A DNA stretch of 32,074 bases from Pseudomonadota bacterium (GTDB lineage Bacteria > Pseudomonadota > Gammaproteobacteria > Burkholderiales > Methylophilaceae). The stretch spans positions 1 through 32,074 of the forward strand of contig JAKOWL010000205.1 in the NCBI GenBank assembly GCA_029781535.1, read 5' to 3'. Within the stretch, counting starts at the first letter, position 1. The number at the start of each line of letters is the position of its first letter. The translations under genes and the position numbers were made by a program. Under the pieces are notes generated by a model. That model had not been told where the DNA came from. It saw only the letters and a program-made list of their open reading frames with translations, and searched no databases. Shown in pieces: positions 1-8,769 of this stretch.

Positions 1-2690
1 TCACTTTATTGACTACCGATGGTTTTTGGAACACCGGCGATGGTTATGAGATAGATGGCACAACGGTCATGGGCAACTATGATGCCGCCCCGACTACGAG
101 ACCCTATTACGAGGGGCCCACTGCCACATCGAACACACTGGCTGACGTGGCTAGATATTATTACACTACCGATTTACGTCAAAGCGCAACGGATCCATTG
201 CATCTAAATAACTGTACGGGTGCGTTAGGCACAAATGTCTGCGAAACACCGACAGCTTCAGGCACCCCCCCCAACAAAAATCAGGTAATGGTAACATTCA
301 CCATGGGGCTGGGTGTGGATGGCACATTGGCTTATACGGCTGATTATGCGACCGCAAAATCAGGCGACTACTATGATATTGTCAACGGAACCAAGAACTG
401 GACCATCCCCGCTGCTGACAGTGCTACAGCTATTGATGATTTGTGGCATGCGGCAGTCAATACTGGTGGCAAGTATTTTAGCGCCAGGAATCCAAATGAT
501 GTTGTAACTCAACTACAGGATGCACTAGCTGCACTTACGATTAAAGTGGGTGCTGGTGCAGCCGCTGCAACCAGTACCCTGAACCCGATCTCCGGTGACA
601 ACTATGCTTATGTGGCCAGCTATACATCAGGTTACTGGATCGGGAACCTGGAAAGACGCACAATCGACCCAGCTACTGGTGCAGTAAGTTCCGTTACTTT
701 ACCCAACAACTGTGTAGAGGATGTAGTGGATAATGTCACGTGTGCTTCGCCTGGAACCATCCAAAAAATAGGTGCTACTTATTATTGCGTGACTCCTGGG
801 CTAACTGATCCAGCATGTAGTGGCAGTGGCGGCACGGTGAGTGGCACGGATTGCCAGGTTCCGGTGACAGCAAGCTGCACTGGCAACCTGAAGAATAAGG
901 TAAGTGATTTTACCAATACCAGAAACATCAAGATGAATGTTGCCGGTGTATTACAGAACTTTACTTACACCAATTTGTCTGCCGCACAAAAGGTAACTTT
1001 TGACCAGGCTTGGCTGAAAGCAAACCTGACGCAATGGCCAACGCTTACAACCGATCAACAAGCCAATGTGACTGGGCCACATTTAGTCAGCTATCTACGT
1101 GGAGAGACTGGATATGAACAAGATGCCTCTGTGCCGGACAACCAAGTGTTCCGCAAACGTCAGGCGACTTTAGGCGACTTGGTCAATTCAAAACCAGCTT
1201 TTCTTGGCAAACCCACTTTTAACTATAGTGACCCAGGCTACCAGGATTTCAAGACTGCAAATGCGAGCCGGGCCAAGACCGTGTTTGTGGGCTCTAACGA
1301 TGGTATGCTGCACGCATTTGATGCTGACACGATGGAAGAGCGCTGGGCATATATCCCAACAATGGTGATTCCCAACATGTGGAAACTAGCCGATTCTGCT
1401 TATGGCAACAAACATACTTACATGGTGGATGGTGATATCACTATTTCTGATATCTGTGTAGCAGCCAACTGTAACACTGCCACCGCCAGCGACTGGAGAA
1501 CTGTTCTGATTGGCTCGTTGAATAGTGGTGGCCGTGGGTATTATGCTCTGGACATTACCGACACCACCAATCCAAAATTACTCTGGGAATTTGATGCAAG
1601 CAGCGTCGCGGGTAGCCATGACAAAAATCTGGGTTATACCTTTGGCAACCCCGTCGTGACAAAAAGAAGCTCGGATAATAAATGGGTAGTGATATTTACC
1701 TCTGGATACAACAATATCCCGGACAATGATGGTTTTTATTCTCTATCCACCACCAAATTCAAGCCTAACACCGCTGGCTCACCCACCTTCAATACAGGGG
1801 ACGGGCATGGCTACTTGTATGTAGTGGATGCGGCAACAGGTAACAAGCTTGCTGCAATTGATACAGGTGTTAACACTACAAGTGACCCTAGTGGATTGGC
1901 GAAGATAAAAGCCTACACAGACGATGCCGAGAAAAACAACGTGACGCAATTTGCGTATGGCGGAGATTTACTTGGCAACCTCTGGCGCTTTGATATCAGC
2001 AACAACACCGTCACCAAAATGGCTGAATTAAAGGCAGGCAGCAAAGTGCAGCCGATTACAACCTCGCCAGAACTTGGTATTGTTTCCAACAAGAAGGTTG
2101 TTTTTGTTGGGACAGGCAAATACCTGGAAGTCAGCGACCTGACTAACACTGACCAACAAACCTTATATGCCATTAAGGATAGCGGTCCTTCTGCCGCAAC
2201 TTTGGCAAATCCACGCTCTGGTTCTATTCTGGTTCAACAAACAATTGGCCCAGACCCAGGCAATGCAGATCAGCGCATCAGCACCTCATCTAATGCGGTG
2301 GACTTCACTTCCGGTAACGGCTGGTATGTGGATTTACCGGACAGCGGAGAACGTGAAAATGTTGCCTCCAGATTGGTACTGGGCACATTAATCGTTCCAA
2401 CAACTGTTCCCACCTCTACTGCATGTCAGCCTGCTGGTTATGGCTGGTTTAATTATCTGGATTATAAGACTGGACGTTCAGTTACAACCACACCAGCTTC
2501 CAATGTTGTGGCACAACGAACAACCGCTCCAAGCGTAGGTTTCAATGTAGTATATGTTGGTGGCAAACCAAAAGTATCCGATGTGGTCGCCAATGACAGG
2601 AACCCTAAACTGGTAGACAATGTCCCGTTCTCAGGTTCTGGTACAGGATTCCAGACAAAACGGTCAATATGGCGTGAAATCACTGAATAA
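1..2690 (+). CDS. pilY1: PilY1-type type IV pilus assembly/tip adhesin protein (5' truncated)
   Basis: The frame is open to the left edge (first full codon at base 3), so the true start lies outside and about 895 residues are visible. PilY1/PilC proteins sit at the tip of type IV pili and act in pilus extension, adhesion and surface sensing. The first visible residues (TDGFWN, then a TLADVARYYYTTDL segment) are the tail of the N-terminal von Willebrand A-like part. The C-terminal PilC-type beta-propeller is marked by YLRGE, FRKRQATLGDLVNSKP and GSNDGMLHAFDADTMEERW (from about base 1286), followed by GYLYVVDAATGNK and FAYGGDLLGNLWRFDI. A Cys-rich stretch near bases 705-880 interrupts the usual fold. 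The gene ends in TAA followed by a strong terminator. Minor pilin genes would be expected upstream, outside the window. The family call is secure; the ligand is unknown. Confidence 0.93.
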   Translation, partial: TLLTTDGFWNTGDGYEIDGTTVMGNYDAAPTTRPYYEGPTATSNTLADVARYYYTTDLRQSATDPLHLNNCTGALGTNVCETPTASGTPPNKNQVMVTFTMGLGVDGTLAYTADYATAKSGDYYDIVNGTKNWTIPAADSATAIDDLWHAAVNTGGKYFSARNPNDVVTQLQDALAALTIKVGAGAAAATSTLNPISGDNYAYVASYTSGYWIGNLERRTIDPATGAVSSVTLPNNCVEDVVDNVTCASPGTIQKIGATYYCVTPGLTDPACSGSGGTVSGTDCQVPVTASCTGNLKNKVSDFTNTRNIKMNVAGVLQNFTYTNLSAAQKVTFDQAWLKANLTQWPTLTTDQQANVTGPHLVSYLRGETGYEQDASVPDNQVFRKRQATLGDLVNSKPAFLGKPTFNYSDPGYQDFKTANASRAKTVFVGSNDGMLHAFDADTMEERWAYIPTMVIPNMWKLADSAYGNKHTYMVDGDITISDICVAANCNTATASDWRTVLIGSLNSGGRGYYALDITDTTNPKLLWEFDASSVAGSHDKNLGYTFGNPVVTKRSSDNKWVVIFTSGYNNIPDNDGFYSLSTTKFKPNTAGSPTFNTGDGHGYLYVVDAATGNKLAAIDTGVNTTSDPSGLAKIKAYTDDAEKNNVTQFAYGGDLLGNLWRFDISNNTVTKMAELKAGSKVQPITTSPELGIVSNKKVVFVGTGKYLEVSDLTNTDQQTLYAIKDSGPSAATLANPRSGSILVQQTIGPDPGNADQRISTSSNAVDFTSGNGWYVDLPDSGERENVASRLVLGTLIVPTTVPTSTACQPAGYGWFNYLDYKTGRSVTTTPASNVVAQRTTAPSVGFNVVYVGGKPKVSDVVANDRNPKLVDNVPFSGSGTGFQTKRSIWREITE

Positions 2691-2710
2691 ATAAAATGGT
2701 GATGTTTAAA

Positions 2711-2734
2711 GAGCGGCTTAGCCGCTCTTTTTTT
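2711..2734 (+). terminator. Rho-independent terminator of pilY1
   Basis: A perfect 7-bp stem GAGCGGC / GCCGCTC with a TTA loop is followed by seven T residues, 20 nt after the pilY1 stop. It lies between two convergent genes. Read on the minus strand only three T residues follow the stem, so it should work mainly for pilY1 and poorly for the long minus-strand unit that ends at 2737. Confidence 0.9.
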
Positions 2735-2736
2735 GA

Positions 2737-3258
2737 TTAGCCGTGTTGCCTATTTTGTATTACCCTGGCGACGACAAGTCCGTTCACGCAGCCAAAAAAC
2801 AAAGCAGCCAGTGCAAAAACCGGGATAAGATATGCTACACCCGCTTGAGGAATCAGCCATATCCTGACTACTAAAAGCTGACCAGCTATATGTCCAAAAG
2901 CAGCCAGGATACTCAATGTGATGACACTGAAATATTTTCTTGGTAAATGTTGTGCAAACCTTAGCACGATTAGACTAGCGACTGCTCCAGATAAACTTAA
3001 TATAAATGTTGGGGTCAGAAATTGCCCCAGTAATAGGCTGCTCGCAAATACCCTCAACAAGCTTACCCAGGCCGCTGTGGCAAAATCGAATTCCATCAGC
3101 ACAAATAGTGTCACAATGTTGGCTATGCCAGGTTTTACCCCGGGTAATGGCGAAGGGAAAATCGCCTCCAACACATGCATGCCAATGGCGAGCGCTGTCA
3201 ATCTGGCGATTTTATGATCTTGCGGATTAGTCGCTATGCTAGTAATTGAGTGAGTCAT
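2737..3258 (-). CDS. Gx transporter family / heptaprenyl diphosphate synthase component I-like membrane protein
   Basis: About 173 residues, strongly hydrophobic, with five to six predicted membrane helices. The segment EAIFPSPLPGVKPGIANIV near the N-terminus is the hallmark of the Hpre_diP_synt_I (Gx transporter) family, whose fold resembles ECF-transporter S components. Despite the old name, no prenyl-synthase aspartate motif is present, so it is unlikely to be an enzyme; a role in membrane uptake or electron transfer is inferred. The start is taken as the ATG at 3258, preceded by GAGA; an in-frame GTG at 3273 would add five residues. It overlaps the end of the NusG_II gene by about 20 nt, so the two are probably translationally coupled. 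It is the last gene of the minus-strand run. The family call is good; the substrate is unknown. Confidence 0.8.
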   Translation of the reverse strand: MTHSITSIATNPQDHKIARLTALAIGMHVLEAIFPSPLPGVKPGIANIVTLFVLMEFDFATAAWVSLLRVFASSLLLGQFLTPTFILSLSGAVASLIVLRFAQHLPRKYFSVITLSILAAFGHIAGQLLVVRIWLIPQAGVAYLIPVFALAALFFGCVNGLVVARVIQNRQHG

Positions 3259-3634
3259 ATGGCTTTTTCTCACCGAGCAATTCGAGGCTTATGTGGTTTG
3301 GAAGACATATTGCCACTTGCCCTACGGTTTTTAACCAACCTTGATGCACACAATATTGATTGGCACATGGGGAATGCTTGAATCGTGCTTTGCCATGCTG
3401 AATAACGATTTCCGATACACCAAGCGGCCCTGCGACACTTAAGCTGCGTGCCTGATTTAGGTCATAAACCCCTAATATTTTGCTGCCTTGCCGAACCTCC
3501 AGGCGATTGGCCTGTTGATGGCTCCATAAAATCTTGAACAGCAGCAGCACCACCACCAAAGAAGCAACGAGAACAACCCAATCCCCAAGCAAAAAATCGG
3601 GATAGGCAGCGTTTTTAAGGCGCTTCAACCACAT
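3239..3634 (-). CDS. NusG domain II-containing small membrane-anchored protein
   Basis: 131 residues. One membrane helix at about residues 18-38 is followed by an extracytoplasmic NusG_II domain (residues about 45-125). The conserved cluster is Cys90-x4-Cys95-x-His97-x-Gly, then ICLPN with Cys110. These Cys/His residues look like a disulfide or metal site and are typical of this domain family. It is not a transcription factor: the KOW and NGN parts of true NusG are absent. Its start codon lies inside the end of apbE (20-nt overlap) and its stop overlaps the Gx gene. The same association of an ApbE-like flavin transferase, a NusG_II protein and a Gx protein is known, from memory, in flavin-based extracellular electron transfer loci. 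The precise role here is unknown. Confidence 0.82.
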   Translation of the reverse strand: MWLKRLKNAAYPDFLLGDWVVLVASLVVVLLLFKILWSHQQANRLEVRQGSKILGVYDLNQARSLSVAGPLGVSEIVIQHGKARFKHSPCANQYCVHQGWLKTVGQVAICLPNHISLELLGEKKPYDSLNY

Positions 3635-4655
3635 GTTGCTGAGCTTGCTTATCCAGCCAGGTTAGACGCTGGGCCATACTTGCACTGGCCAGTATCCGGT
3701 TGTCATTTTCAATGACCAGATAATCTTGGATCCCAATCTGCCTGGCCACAGATGCACGTGCTTCCGGCTGTGCAATAAAGATAGGCTTGGAGGTCACGTC
3801 GGACAAAACCCCTGCATTGGGCTGAGGCGGAATGAGTACGGTTACGGATTGCACACCTTGCACCGGATATCCCGTTGCAGGATTAATGATGTGGCAATAG
3901 CGAACGCCTTTAAGTTCAAAATAACGTTGATAGTCCCCAGATGTACCAATTGCCCAGCCGCTAGGTAGATCCAAAGTCGCTATCGCGTTTGGTTTACGTG
4001 GATGCTGGATACCCACTCTCCAAGGCTGGTCGCCATGCTTGCCCAATGCGATGATATTTCCTCCAATATTGATTAGCGCATTACTGACACCTTGTTTACG
4101 CAAAATCAATAATGCCTGGTCCAGTGCATATCCCTTGGCATAACCTCCCAAATCAAGCTGCACAGATGGATTTGTACTGAACACTTTACCATCATCTACT
4201 ACAATATCGACCATTTGTGGGTTGGCCTTTACCAATTGTGCAATACGCTGTTGATTCACCTTAACTGGTTTGAATTCATCCTGCTGAAAACCCCATTCAT
4301 TGATCAATGCCCCGATGGCAGGGTTAAATGCCCCCTTGGATTTTATGGACAACTCTGTCGCATCAGCAATGATATCAGCGATATCCGGAGCAATCCTGAC
4401 CGGCACCTTGCCGCTTCTAAAAGCATGATTAAGTACCGTAATTTCGCTTGGACGCCAAGCATGTAGACGGTTATGCAAATCCTGAAATTGCCTGATGATA
4501 TCATTCGAGATGGCTTGGGCATCTTCTTCAGATTCGCCATATATCGAAATATCCACCATCGTGCCAAATACAAAGCTTTGCATATGGTAGATAGGTTCTA
4601 CACGACTGCAACTCATCAGTAACAGTCCGAAGAAAAATAAAATAAGCCCCCGCAT
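3615..4655 (-). CDS. apbE: ApbE-family FAD:protein FMN transferase, lipoprotein
   Basis: 346 residues, normal length for ApbE. The N-terminus is a lipoprotein signal with lipobox LMSC (Cys16), placing the protein on the periplasmic face of the membrane. ApbE enzymes move FMN from FAD onto a Thr or Ser of exported redox proteins. Visible motifs: LDLGGYAKGYALD (168-180), LINIGGN (194-200), HIINPATG (His255) and LSDVTSKPIF (Asp286). In most ApbE proteins this last motif reads D-x3-T and both residues bind Mg; here the Thr position is Lys290, a notable departure. No FMN-binding target domain is encoded in the window. The gene lies 16 nt after gshB and overlaps the NusG_II gene. Family assignment is firm; activity is less sure because of Lys290. 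Confidence 0.9.
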   Translation of the reverse strand: MRGLILFFFGLLLMSCSRVEPIYHMQSFVFGTMVDISIYGESEEDAQAISNDIIRQFQDLHNRLHAWRPSEITVLNHAFRSGKVPVRIAPDIADIIADATELSIKSKGAFNPAIGALINEWGFQQDEFKPVKVNQQRIAQLVKANPQMVDIVVDDGKVFSTNPSVQLDLGGYAKGYALDQALLILRKQGVSNALINIGGNIIALGKHGDQPWRVGIQHPRKPNAIATLDLPSGWAIGTSGDYQRYFELKGVRYCHIINPATGYPVQGVQSVTVLIPPQPNAGVLSDVTSKPIFIAQPEARASVARQIGIQDYLVIENDNRILASASMAQRLTWLDKQAQQHVVEAP

Positions 4656-4657
4656 AG

Positions 4658-4672
4658 GCGCTACTATAGCGC
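4658..4672 (-). repeat. Perfect inverted repeat in the gshB-apbE junction
   Basis: GCGCTA / TAGCGC with a 3-nt loop fills the 16-nt gap between gshB and apbE. It touches the gshB stop codon and ends two bases before the apbE ATG. There is no T run, so it is not a classical terminator. In the mRNA it would fold where the apbE ribosome site should be, which suggests a processing site or translational control. Confidence 0.55.
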
Positions 4673-5625
4673 TACTTGATTAATTCTTGAAGCTTATCCA
4701 CGAAAACTTGGGCAGGATTGCATGGCTGTGCATGGTCTAACGTTTGGGCTGCAATCTCTACCATGCAAGTTGGACTGGTCACATTGATTTCAGTTAGACA
4801 ATTACCGATCACGTCTAATCCAACCAGGAACAGGCCTTCTTTTTTTAGAGCCTTGCCTACTGTATTGGCTATTTCCCAATCACGCGCGTTCAGCGGCCGC
4901 GCTACGCCTGTTCCGCCTACTGCCAAATTGCCTCGCAGCTCCCCCTGCTTGGGAATACGTGCCAACGCGTATGGCAAAGGATCACCATCTATCACCAGTA
5001 TACGTTTATCACCGTCCATGATCTCAGGCAAATATTGCTGTGCCATGATAGTGCGGGTCTCTTGCTGTGTAATGGTTTCGATAATAGAACCGATATTCGG
5101 GTCATTTTCCGTCAAACGGAATACACCGCTGCCCCCCATTCCGTCCAGCGGCTTGACTACGATATCCTGATGCTCGGATAAAAAGGCGCGTACATCACTC
5201 TCTTGGCGAGTGACAATGAATGATGGGGCAAACTGCGGGAACTTTGCGACAGACAGCTTTTCATTCCAGCTCCGGACCGCGCCAGGCGCATTCAGGACAG
5301 TGGCACCTTGATTGGCCGCTTGTTCCAACAGATAGGTAAGATACAGATATTCACTATCGAACGGCGGGTCTTTTCGATTCAGTACCGCATCAAATTCTGT
5401 CAGGCTCCACTCGGACGACTTACCCAACATATACCAACTTGCACCTTCAGAAAAAGAGAAAGAGCTCCCCTTGGCAAATACTTTTTCCTGCCTCATCAGC
5501 AAATCATGTGGCTCACACACAAATAACTGATGCCCCCTAGCGGCCGCCTCGCGCATGATGGCTACACTGGAGTCCTTGAATATTTTAAGGCTGTCCAGAG
5601 GATCGAGGATAAATAACAGTTTCAT
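4672..5625 (-). CDS. gshB: Glutathione synthetase
   Basis: 317 residues, matching the 316-residue E. coli enzyme. GshB joins gamma-glutamylcysteine and glycine with ATP in the cytoplasm, the second step of glutathione synthesis. The N-terminal part (FILDPLDSLKIFKDSS) is the typical GSH-S N domain. The ATP-grasp part carries KPLDGMGGSGVFRL (Lys158 onward), RILVIDGDPLPYALAR, and the metal/glycine-site segment TEINVTSPTCMVEI. The ATG at 5625 lies 3 nt after the gshA stop, so both steps of the pathway are co-translated. A third of the way in, NEKLSVAKFP matches the family NEK motif. In methylotrophs glutathione also supports formaldehyde handling, but nothing in the window shows that link directly. 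Confidence 0.96.
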   Translation of the reverse strand: MKLLFILDPLDSLKIFKDSSVAIMREAAARGHQLFVCEPHDLLMRQEKVFAKGSSFSFSEGASWYMLGKSSEWSLTEFDAVLNRKDPPFDSEYLYLTYLLEQAANQGATVLNAPGAVRSWNEKLSVAKFPQFAPSFIVTRQESDVRAFLSEHQDIVVKPLDGMGGSGVFRLTENDPNIGSIIETITQQETRTIMAQQYLPEIMDGDKRILVIDGDPLPYALARIPKQGELRGNLAVGGTGVARPLNARDWEIANTVGKALKKEGLFLVGLDVIGNCLTEINVTSPTCMVEIAAQTLDHAQPCNPAQVFVDKLQELIK

Positions 5626-5628
5626 GTG

Positions 5629-6924
5629 TCATGCATTCAAAGGATCGTTTTCCTGCAACTCGATGGCAGCAGCCAGCAGGGCTAAACGCGCCACTACACC
5701 ATAGGCATAAAAACGGTTTGGAATAGTCTCTGGATCTTCATCGCAATCTGGAGTCGTGCAGGATCGCTCGAACGCCAGCGGAACAAAATGCATACCGGGC
5801 GCATTCAGATTCTCATCCACACCACGTCCAGTATGTACTCGGTAGAATCCACCTACTACGAAATGATCCATCATGTACACCACAGGCTCTGCCACGGCGT
5901 CGTTGATACTTTCAAAGGTATAAACGCCTTCTTGAATGATGACTTCCGTCACCTGCAAGCCTTCTTTTACTACGGACATCTTATTGCGGGCCTTACGGTT
6001 CAAATCTCGTACATCGTCAGGCGTCTTCACTGTCATGATTCCCATGCCGTATGTACCAGCATCGGCCTTGACGATCACAAAGGGCTCTTGGGAGATATTG
6101 TATTCAGCATACTTTGTTTTGATTTTTTCCAGCAGCTGCTCCACCTTGAGCGCCAGACAATCTTCACCAGTACGTGCATGAAAATCTATCTCGCCGCAGG
6201 TTTCAAAATAAGGATTGAGCAACCACGGATCGATATCAAGCAATTGTGCAAAATCTTTCACCACCCGATCATAAGCAGCAAAATGCTGGGACTTGCGACG
6301 CGTGCTCCAACCGGCATGCAGTGGCGGTATCAGGTTCTGCTCAAGGTTCTGCAAAACTGGCGGAATCCCTCCAGACAAATCGTTATTGAGCAGAATCGCA
6401 CAACTGTCAAAATCACCTAACTCAGCACTTTTGAGTTTGAGGCGATTATTCTCACGCACCACTGGTTCCAATAACAGCGTTTTACCACCTGGCGTTTCAA
6501 ATTGGGTGGGCTCGGTAATCTCAGGATTGATTGATCCTACACGCACATCCAGCCCTGCTGCCTGCATTATCGTCACCAGTTCCACTACATTGCGCAGATA
6601 ATAGGTATTACGCGTATGGTTTTCCGGAATAATCAACAAGCGCCTAGCTTCCGGGCATACTTTTTCGACAGCGATTTGTGCCGCTTGGACACTCAGACTC
6701 AGAAAGTCCGGGTTGAGATTATTAAACCCTCCAGGAAATAGATTAGTATCTACCGGTGCCAGCTTGAACCCCGCGTTACGTAAATCTACGCTGGCATAAA
6801 AAGGTGCCGCATATTCCAGCCACTGTGTTCGAAACCAATGTTCGATCTTCGGCATCTCTTGCAGCAAGCGCTTCTCTAGCGCCAGCAATGGGCCGCTTAA
6901 AGCTGTTGTCAAATGTGGAACCAT
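5629..6924 (-). CDS. gshA: Glutamate-cysteine ligase, ferrooxidans/proteobacterial (GshA, PF08886-like) type
   Basis: 431 residues. The N-terminus LRNAGFKLAPVDTNLFPGG and the downstream IVKADAGTYGMGIMTVK segment are characteristic of the Acidithiobacillus-type glutamate-cysteine ligase found across betaproteobacteria, unrelated in sequence to the E. coli 518-residue GshA. It forms gamma-glutamylcysteine with ATP, the rate-limiting step of glutathione synthesis. The YMMDHFVVGGFYRVH segment in the C-terminal third is also well conserved. The ATG at 6924 is only 2 nt from the lipA stop, with an AGGA Shine-Dalgarno inside the lipA end, and gshB follows by 3 nt. A large antisense open frame across it (5788-6420) is a shadow. 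Confidence 0.94.
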   Translation of the reverse strand: MVPHLTTALSGPLLALEKRLLQEMPKIEHWFRTQWLEYAAPFYASVDLRNAGFKLAPVDTNLFPGGFNNLNPDFLSLSVQAAQIAVEKVCPEARRLLIIPENHTRNTYYLRNVVELVTIMQAAGLDVRVGSINPEITEPTQFETPGGKTLLLEPVVRENNRLKLKSAELGDFDSCAILLNNDLSGGIPPVLQNLEQNLIPPLHAGWSTRRKSQHFAAYDRVVKDFAQLLDIDPWLLNPYFETCGEIDFHARTGEDCLALKVEQLLEKIKTKYAEYNISQEPFVIVKADAGTYGMGIMTVKTPDDVRDLNRKARNKMSVVKEGLQVTEVIIQEGVYTFESINDAVAEPVVYMMDHFVVGGFYRVHTGRGVDENLNAPGMHFVPLAFERSCTTPDCDEDPETIPNRFYAYGVVARLALLAAAIELQENDPLNA

Positions 6925-6926
6925 AT

Positions 6927-7877
6927 TTATCCTAATCCATGTGCCTGCATATCTGCATGATAACTGCTTCTTACCATGGGGCCACTTGCTGCATTTTCAA
7001 ATCCCATCTCGGCAGCCTTTTGACGTAAGTCATCAAAAACCTGTGGCGTAACATAACGCATTACCGGCAAATGATGCACACTTGGCTGCAGATACTGCCC
7101 TAAAGTCAGCATGTTCACGTCATATGAACGTAAATCCTCCATCACGGCCAGAATTTCTTCATCCGTCTCACCTAAACCCAACATCAGGCCAGATTTCGTG
7201 GGGATATGTGGATAAAGCCGCTTGAATTCTTTAAGCAAACTCAGAGAATGTTGATAGTCGGACCCAGGTCTGGCTGCTTTATATAAGCGGGGCACGGTTT
7301 CCAGATTGTGGTTCATGACATCCGGTGGGGCTTTGCGCAGGATATCCAGAGCCACTTCCATTCTCCCCCTGAAATCCGGCACAAGAATTTCGATCCTGAT
7401 TTGTGGCGACGCTGCCCGCACCGCCTGGATACAGTCTACAAAATGCTGAGCACCACCATCTATCAGGTCATCACGATCTACACTAGTAATAACCACGTAT
7501 TTCAACCCCATCTGTGCAATGGTACGTGCCAGATTCTCCGGCTCGTGAATATCTGGCGGTAGCGGCCTACCATGCGCGATATCACAAAAAGGACAACGAC
7601 GTGTACAAATGTCACCCAAAATCATGAAGGTTGCCGTGCCGCCGCTAAAGCATTCGCCAATGTTCGGGCAACTCGCTTCCTCACATACCGTATGCAACTT
7701 GTTATCCCTTAGCACACGCTTGATCTCTTGGAAACGCGCGGAATCTGGCACTTTCATTTTTATCCAGTCCGGCTTGCGCATTAGTGGCTGCGGTACGATT
7801 TTAATTGGGATACGTGCAGTTTTAGCTGCATCCGTTTCTTTGACCCCAGCAATCTTAGGTGAGCGAGTTTGACTCAT
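6927..7877 (-). CDS. lipA: Lipoyl synthase (radical SAM)
   Basis: 316 residues. LipA inserts two sulfur atoms into octanoyl groups on the E2 and H proteins of 2-oxoacid dehydrogenases and the glycine cleavage system. Both iron-sulfur sites are visible: the auxiliary cluster Cys65-x4-Cys70-x5-Cys76 ([13 protein letters not shown]) and the radical SAM triad Cys91-x3-Cys95-x2-Cys98 (CTRRCPFC). The conserved RSSY serine near the C-terminus, a ligand of the auxiliary cluster, is present ([11 protein letters not shown]). It starts inside the end of lipB (23-nt overlap), so the transferase and synthase are coupled. All expected catalytic residues are intact. Confidence 0.97.
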   Translation of the reverse strand: MSQTRSPKIAGVKETDAAKTARIPIKIVPQPLMRKPDWIKMKVPDSARFQEIKRVLRDNKLHTVCEEASCPNIGECFSGGTATFMILGDICTRRCPFCDIAHGRPLPPDIHEPENLARTIAQMGLKYVVITSVDRDDLIDGGAQHFVDCIQAVRAASPQIRIEILVPDFRGRMEVALDILRKAPPDVMNHNLETVPRLYKAARPGSDYQHSLSLLKEFKRLYPHIPTKSGLMLGLGETDEEILAVMEDLRSYDVNMLTLGQYLQPSVHHLPVMRYVTPQVFDDLRQKAAEMGFENAASGPMVRSSYHADMQAHGLG

Positions 7878-8475
7878 TCAATTGGTCTTCCAACAGTTTT
7901 AGCAATGATTGCCCTAATTGTACAGGGGTTTGCTGCACGCCTAAATCTCTGGTTTGCGTAACCTGCAAACCCTTGTAGCCGCATGGATCGATAGCAGAGA
8001 AAGGGCTTAAATCCATATCGACATTGAGACTTAACCCATGATAGCAGCATTGATTTTTTAAGCGTAGTCCCAGCGAGGCTATCTTGGCACCCGCAACATA
8101 AACGCCAGGGGCATCTTTATCGGCATAGGCCTTGATACCGTTATCCGATAGCAGTTGGATGATACTGTTCTCCATCATACTGACCAGCTGCCGGACCCCG
8201 ATACCGCGCCGCTTGAGATCTATCAAAAGGTAAATCACCACTTGCCCAATACCGTGATAAGTGATTTTCCCGCCCCTATCCACCAACACAAGAGGCAAGC
8301 TGTTTTGTGGCAACCGCACATTTTTACGGTTGAGCCCTAGCGTATAAACGCTATCATGCTCTGTCAGCCAAAGTTCATCTGGCGTTTCTGAAGTACGCGC
8401 CTGCGTAAAAGCCTGCATAGCATGCAAGGTCGCCTGATAGTCCGTTCGCCCCAATGCTCGGCAAATCAACTGCAT
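7855..8475 (-). CDS. lipB: Octanoyl-[ACP]:protein N-octanoyltransferase
   Basis: 206 residues. LipB moves octanoate from acyl carrier protein to lipoyl domains, the step before LipA. The signature [19 protein letters not shown] is at about residues 67-85. The catalytic pair is Lys131 (GAKIASLG) and Cys165 (IDPCGYKG). The start codon ATG at 8475 is 7 nt after the DUF493 gene stop. Gene order DUF493-lipB-lipA is the standard proteobacterial arrangement. Confidence 0.96.
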   Translation of the reverse strand: MQLICRALGRTDYQATLHAMQAFTQARTSETPDELWLTEHDSVYTLGLNRKNVRLPQNSLPLVLVDRGGKITYHGIGQVVIYLLIDLKRRGIGVRQLVSMMENSIIQLLSDNGIKAYADKDAPGVYVAGAKIASLGLRLKNQCCYHGLSLNVDMDLSPFSAIDPCGYKGLQVTQTRDLGVQQTPVQLGQSLLKLLEDQLNESNSLT

Positions 8476-8482
8476 CGACCGA

Positions 8483-8764
8483 TTACAACACTACCTTAAC
8501 CATCGGATGCCCGGTGAGCGCACGATAGATGTCATCCAACTGCGGCTTGGAATATACTGTGACCGTGCATGTCAGGCTGAGATATTTCCCGCCTGTGCTT
8601 CCCCGCATTTCTATACGGCTAGCATCAAAATCCGGCATCAGTCGCTGTATGGTAGAAATCACCTCTTGCGCAAATTCATCATGCGTTTCGCCCATGACTT
8701 TAATGGGGAAGTCGCAAGGAAATTCGATAAGCGTTTCGTTTTCTGATTGTGGAATGTCGGTCAT
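8483..8764 (-). CDS. ybeD: DUF493 / YbeD-family protein
   Basis: 93 residues, the usual size. YbeD is a small ferredoxin-fold, ACT-like protein found beside lipB in many proteobacteria; its biochemical role is not established and a regulatory role in lipoate metabolism is only inferred from linkage. Visible family features are [14 protein letters not shown] near the N-terminus, [17 protein letters not shown] in the middle and the terminal [11 protein letters not shown]. It sits 5 nt after dacA and 7 nt before lipB, so it bridges the peptidoglycan and lipoate parts of the run. Confidence 0.92.
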   Translation of the reverse strand: MTDIPQSENETLIEFPCDFPIKVMGETHDEFAQEVISTIQRLMPDFDASRIEMRGSTGGKYLSLTCTVTVYSKPQLDDIYRALTGHPMVKVVL

Positions 8765-8769
8765 ATTGC

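Noticed and set aside
3239-3634. Transcription elongation factor NusG
   Set aside because: Only domain II is present, behind a membrane helix; the NGN and KOW parts are absent.
4656-4671. FMN riboswitch controlling the apbE cassette
   Set aside because: The gap is 16 nt and contains only a small hairpin; no FMN aptamer could fit.
5788-6420. Long open frame on the plus strand inside gshA
   Set aside because: It is antisense to a well-conserved enzyme gene, has no recognisable domain and no ribosome site.
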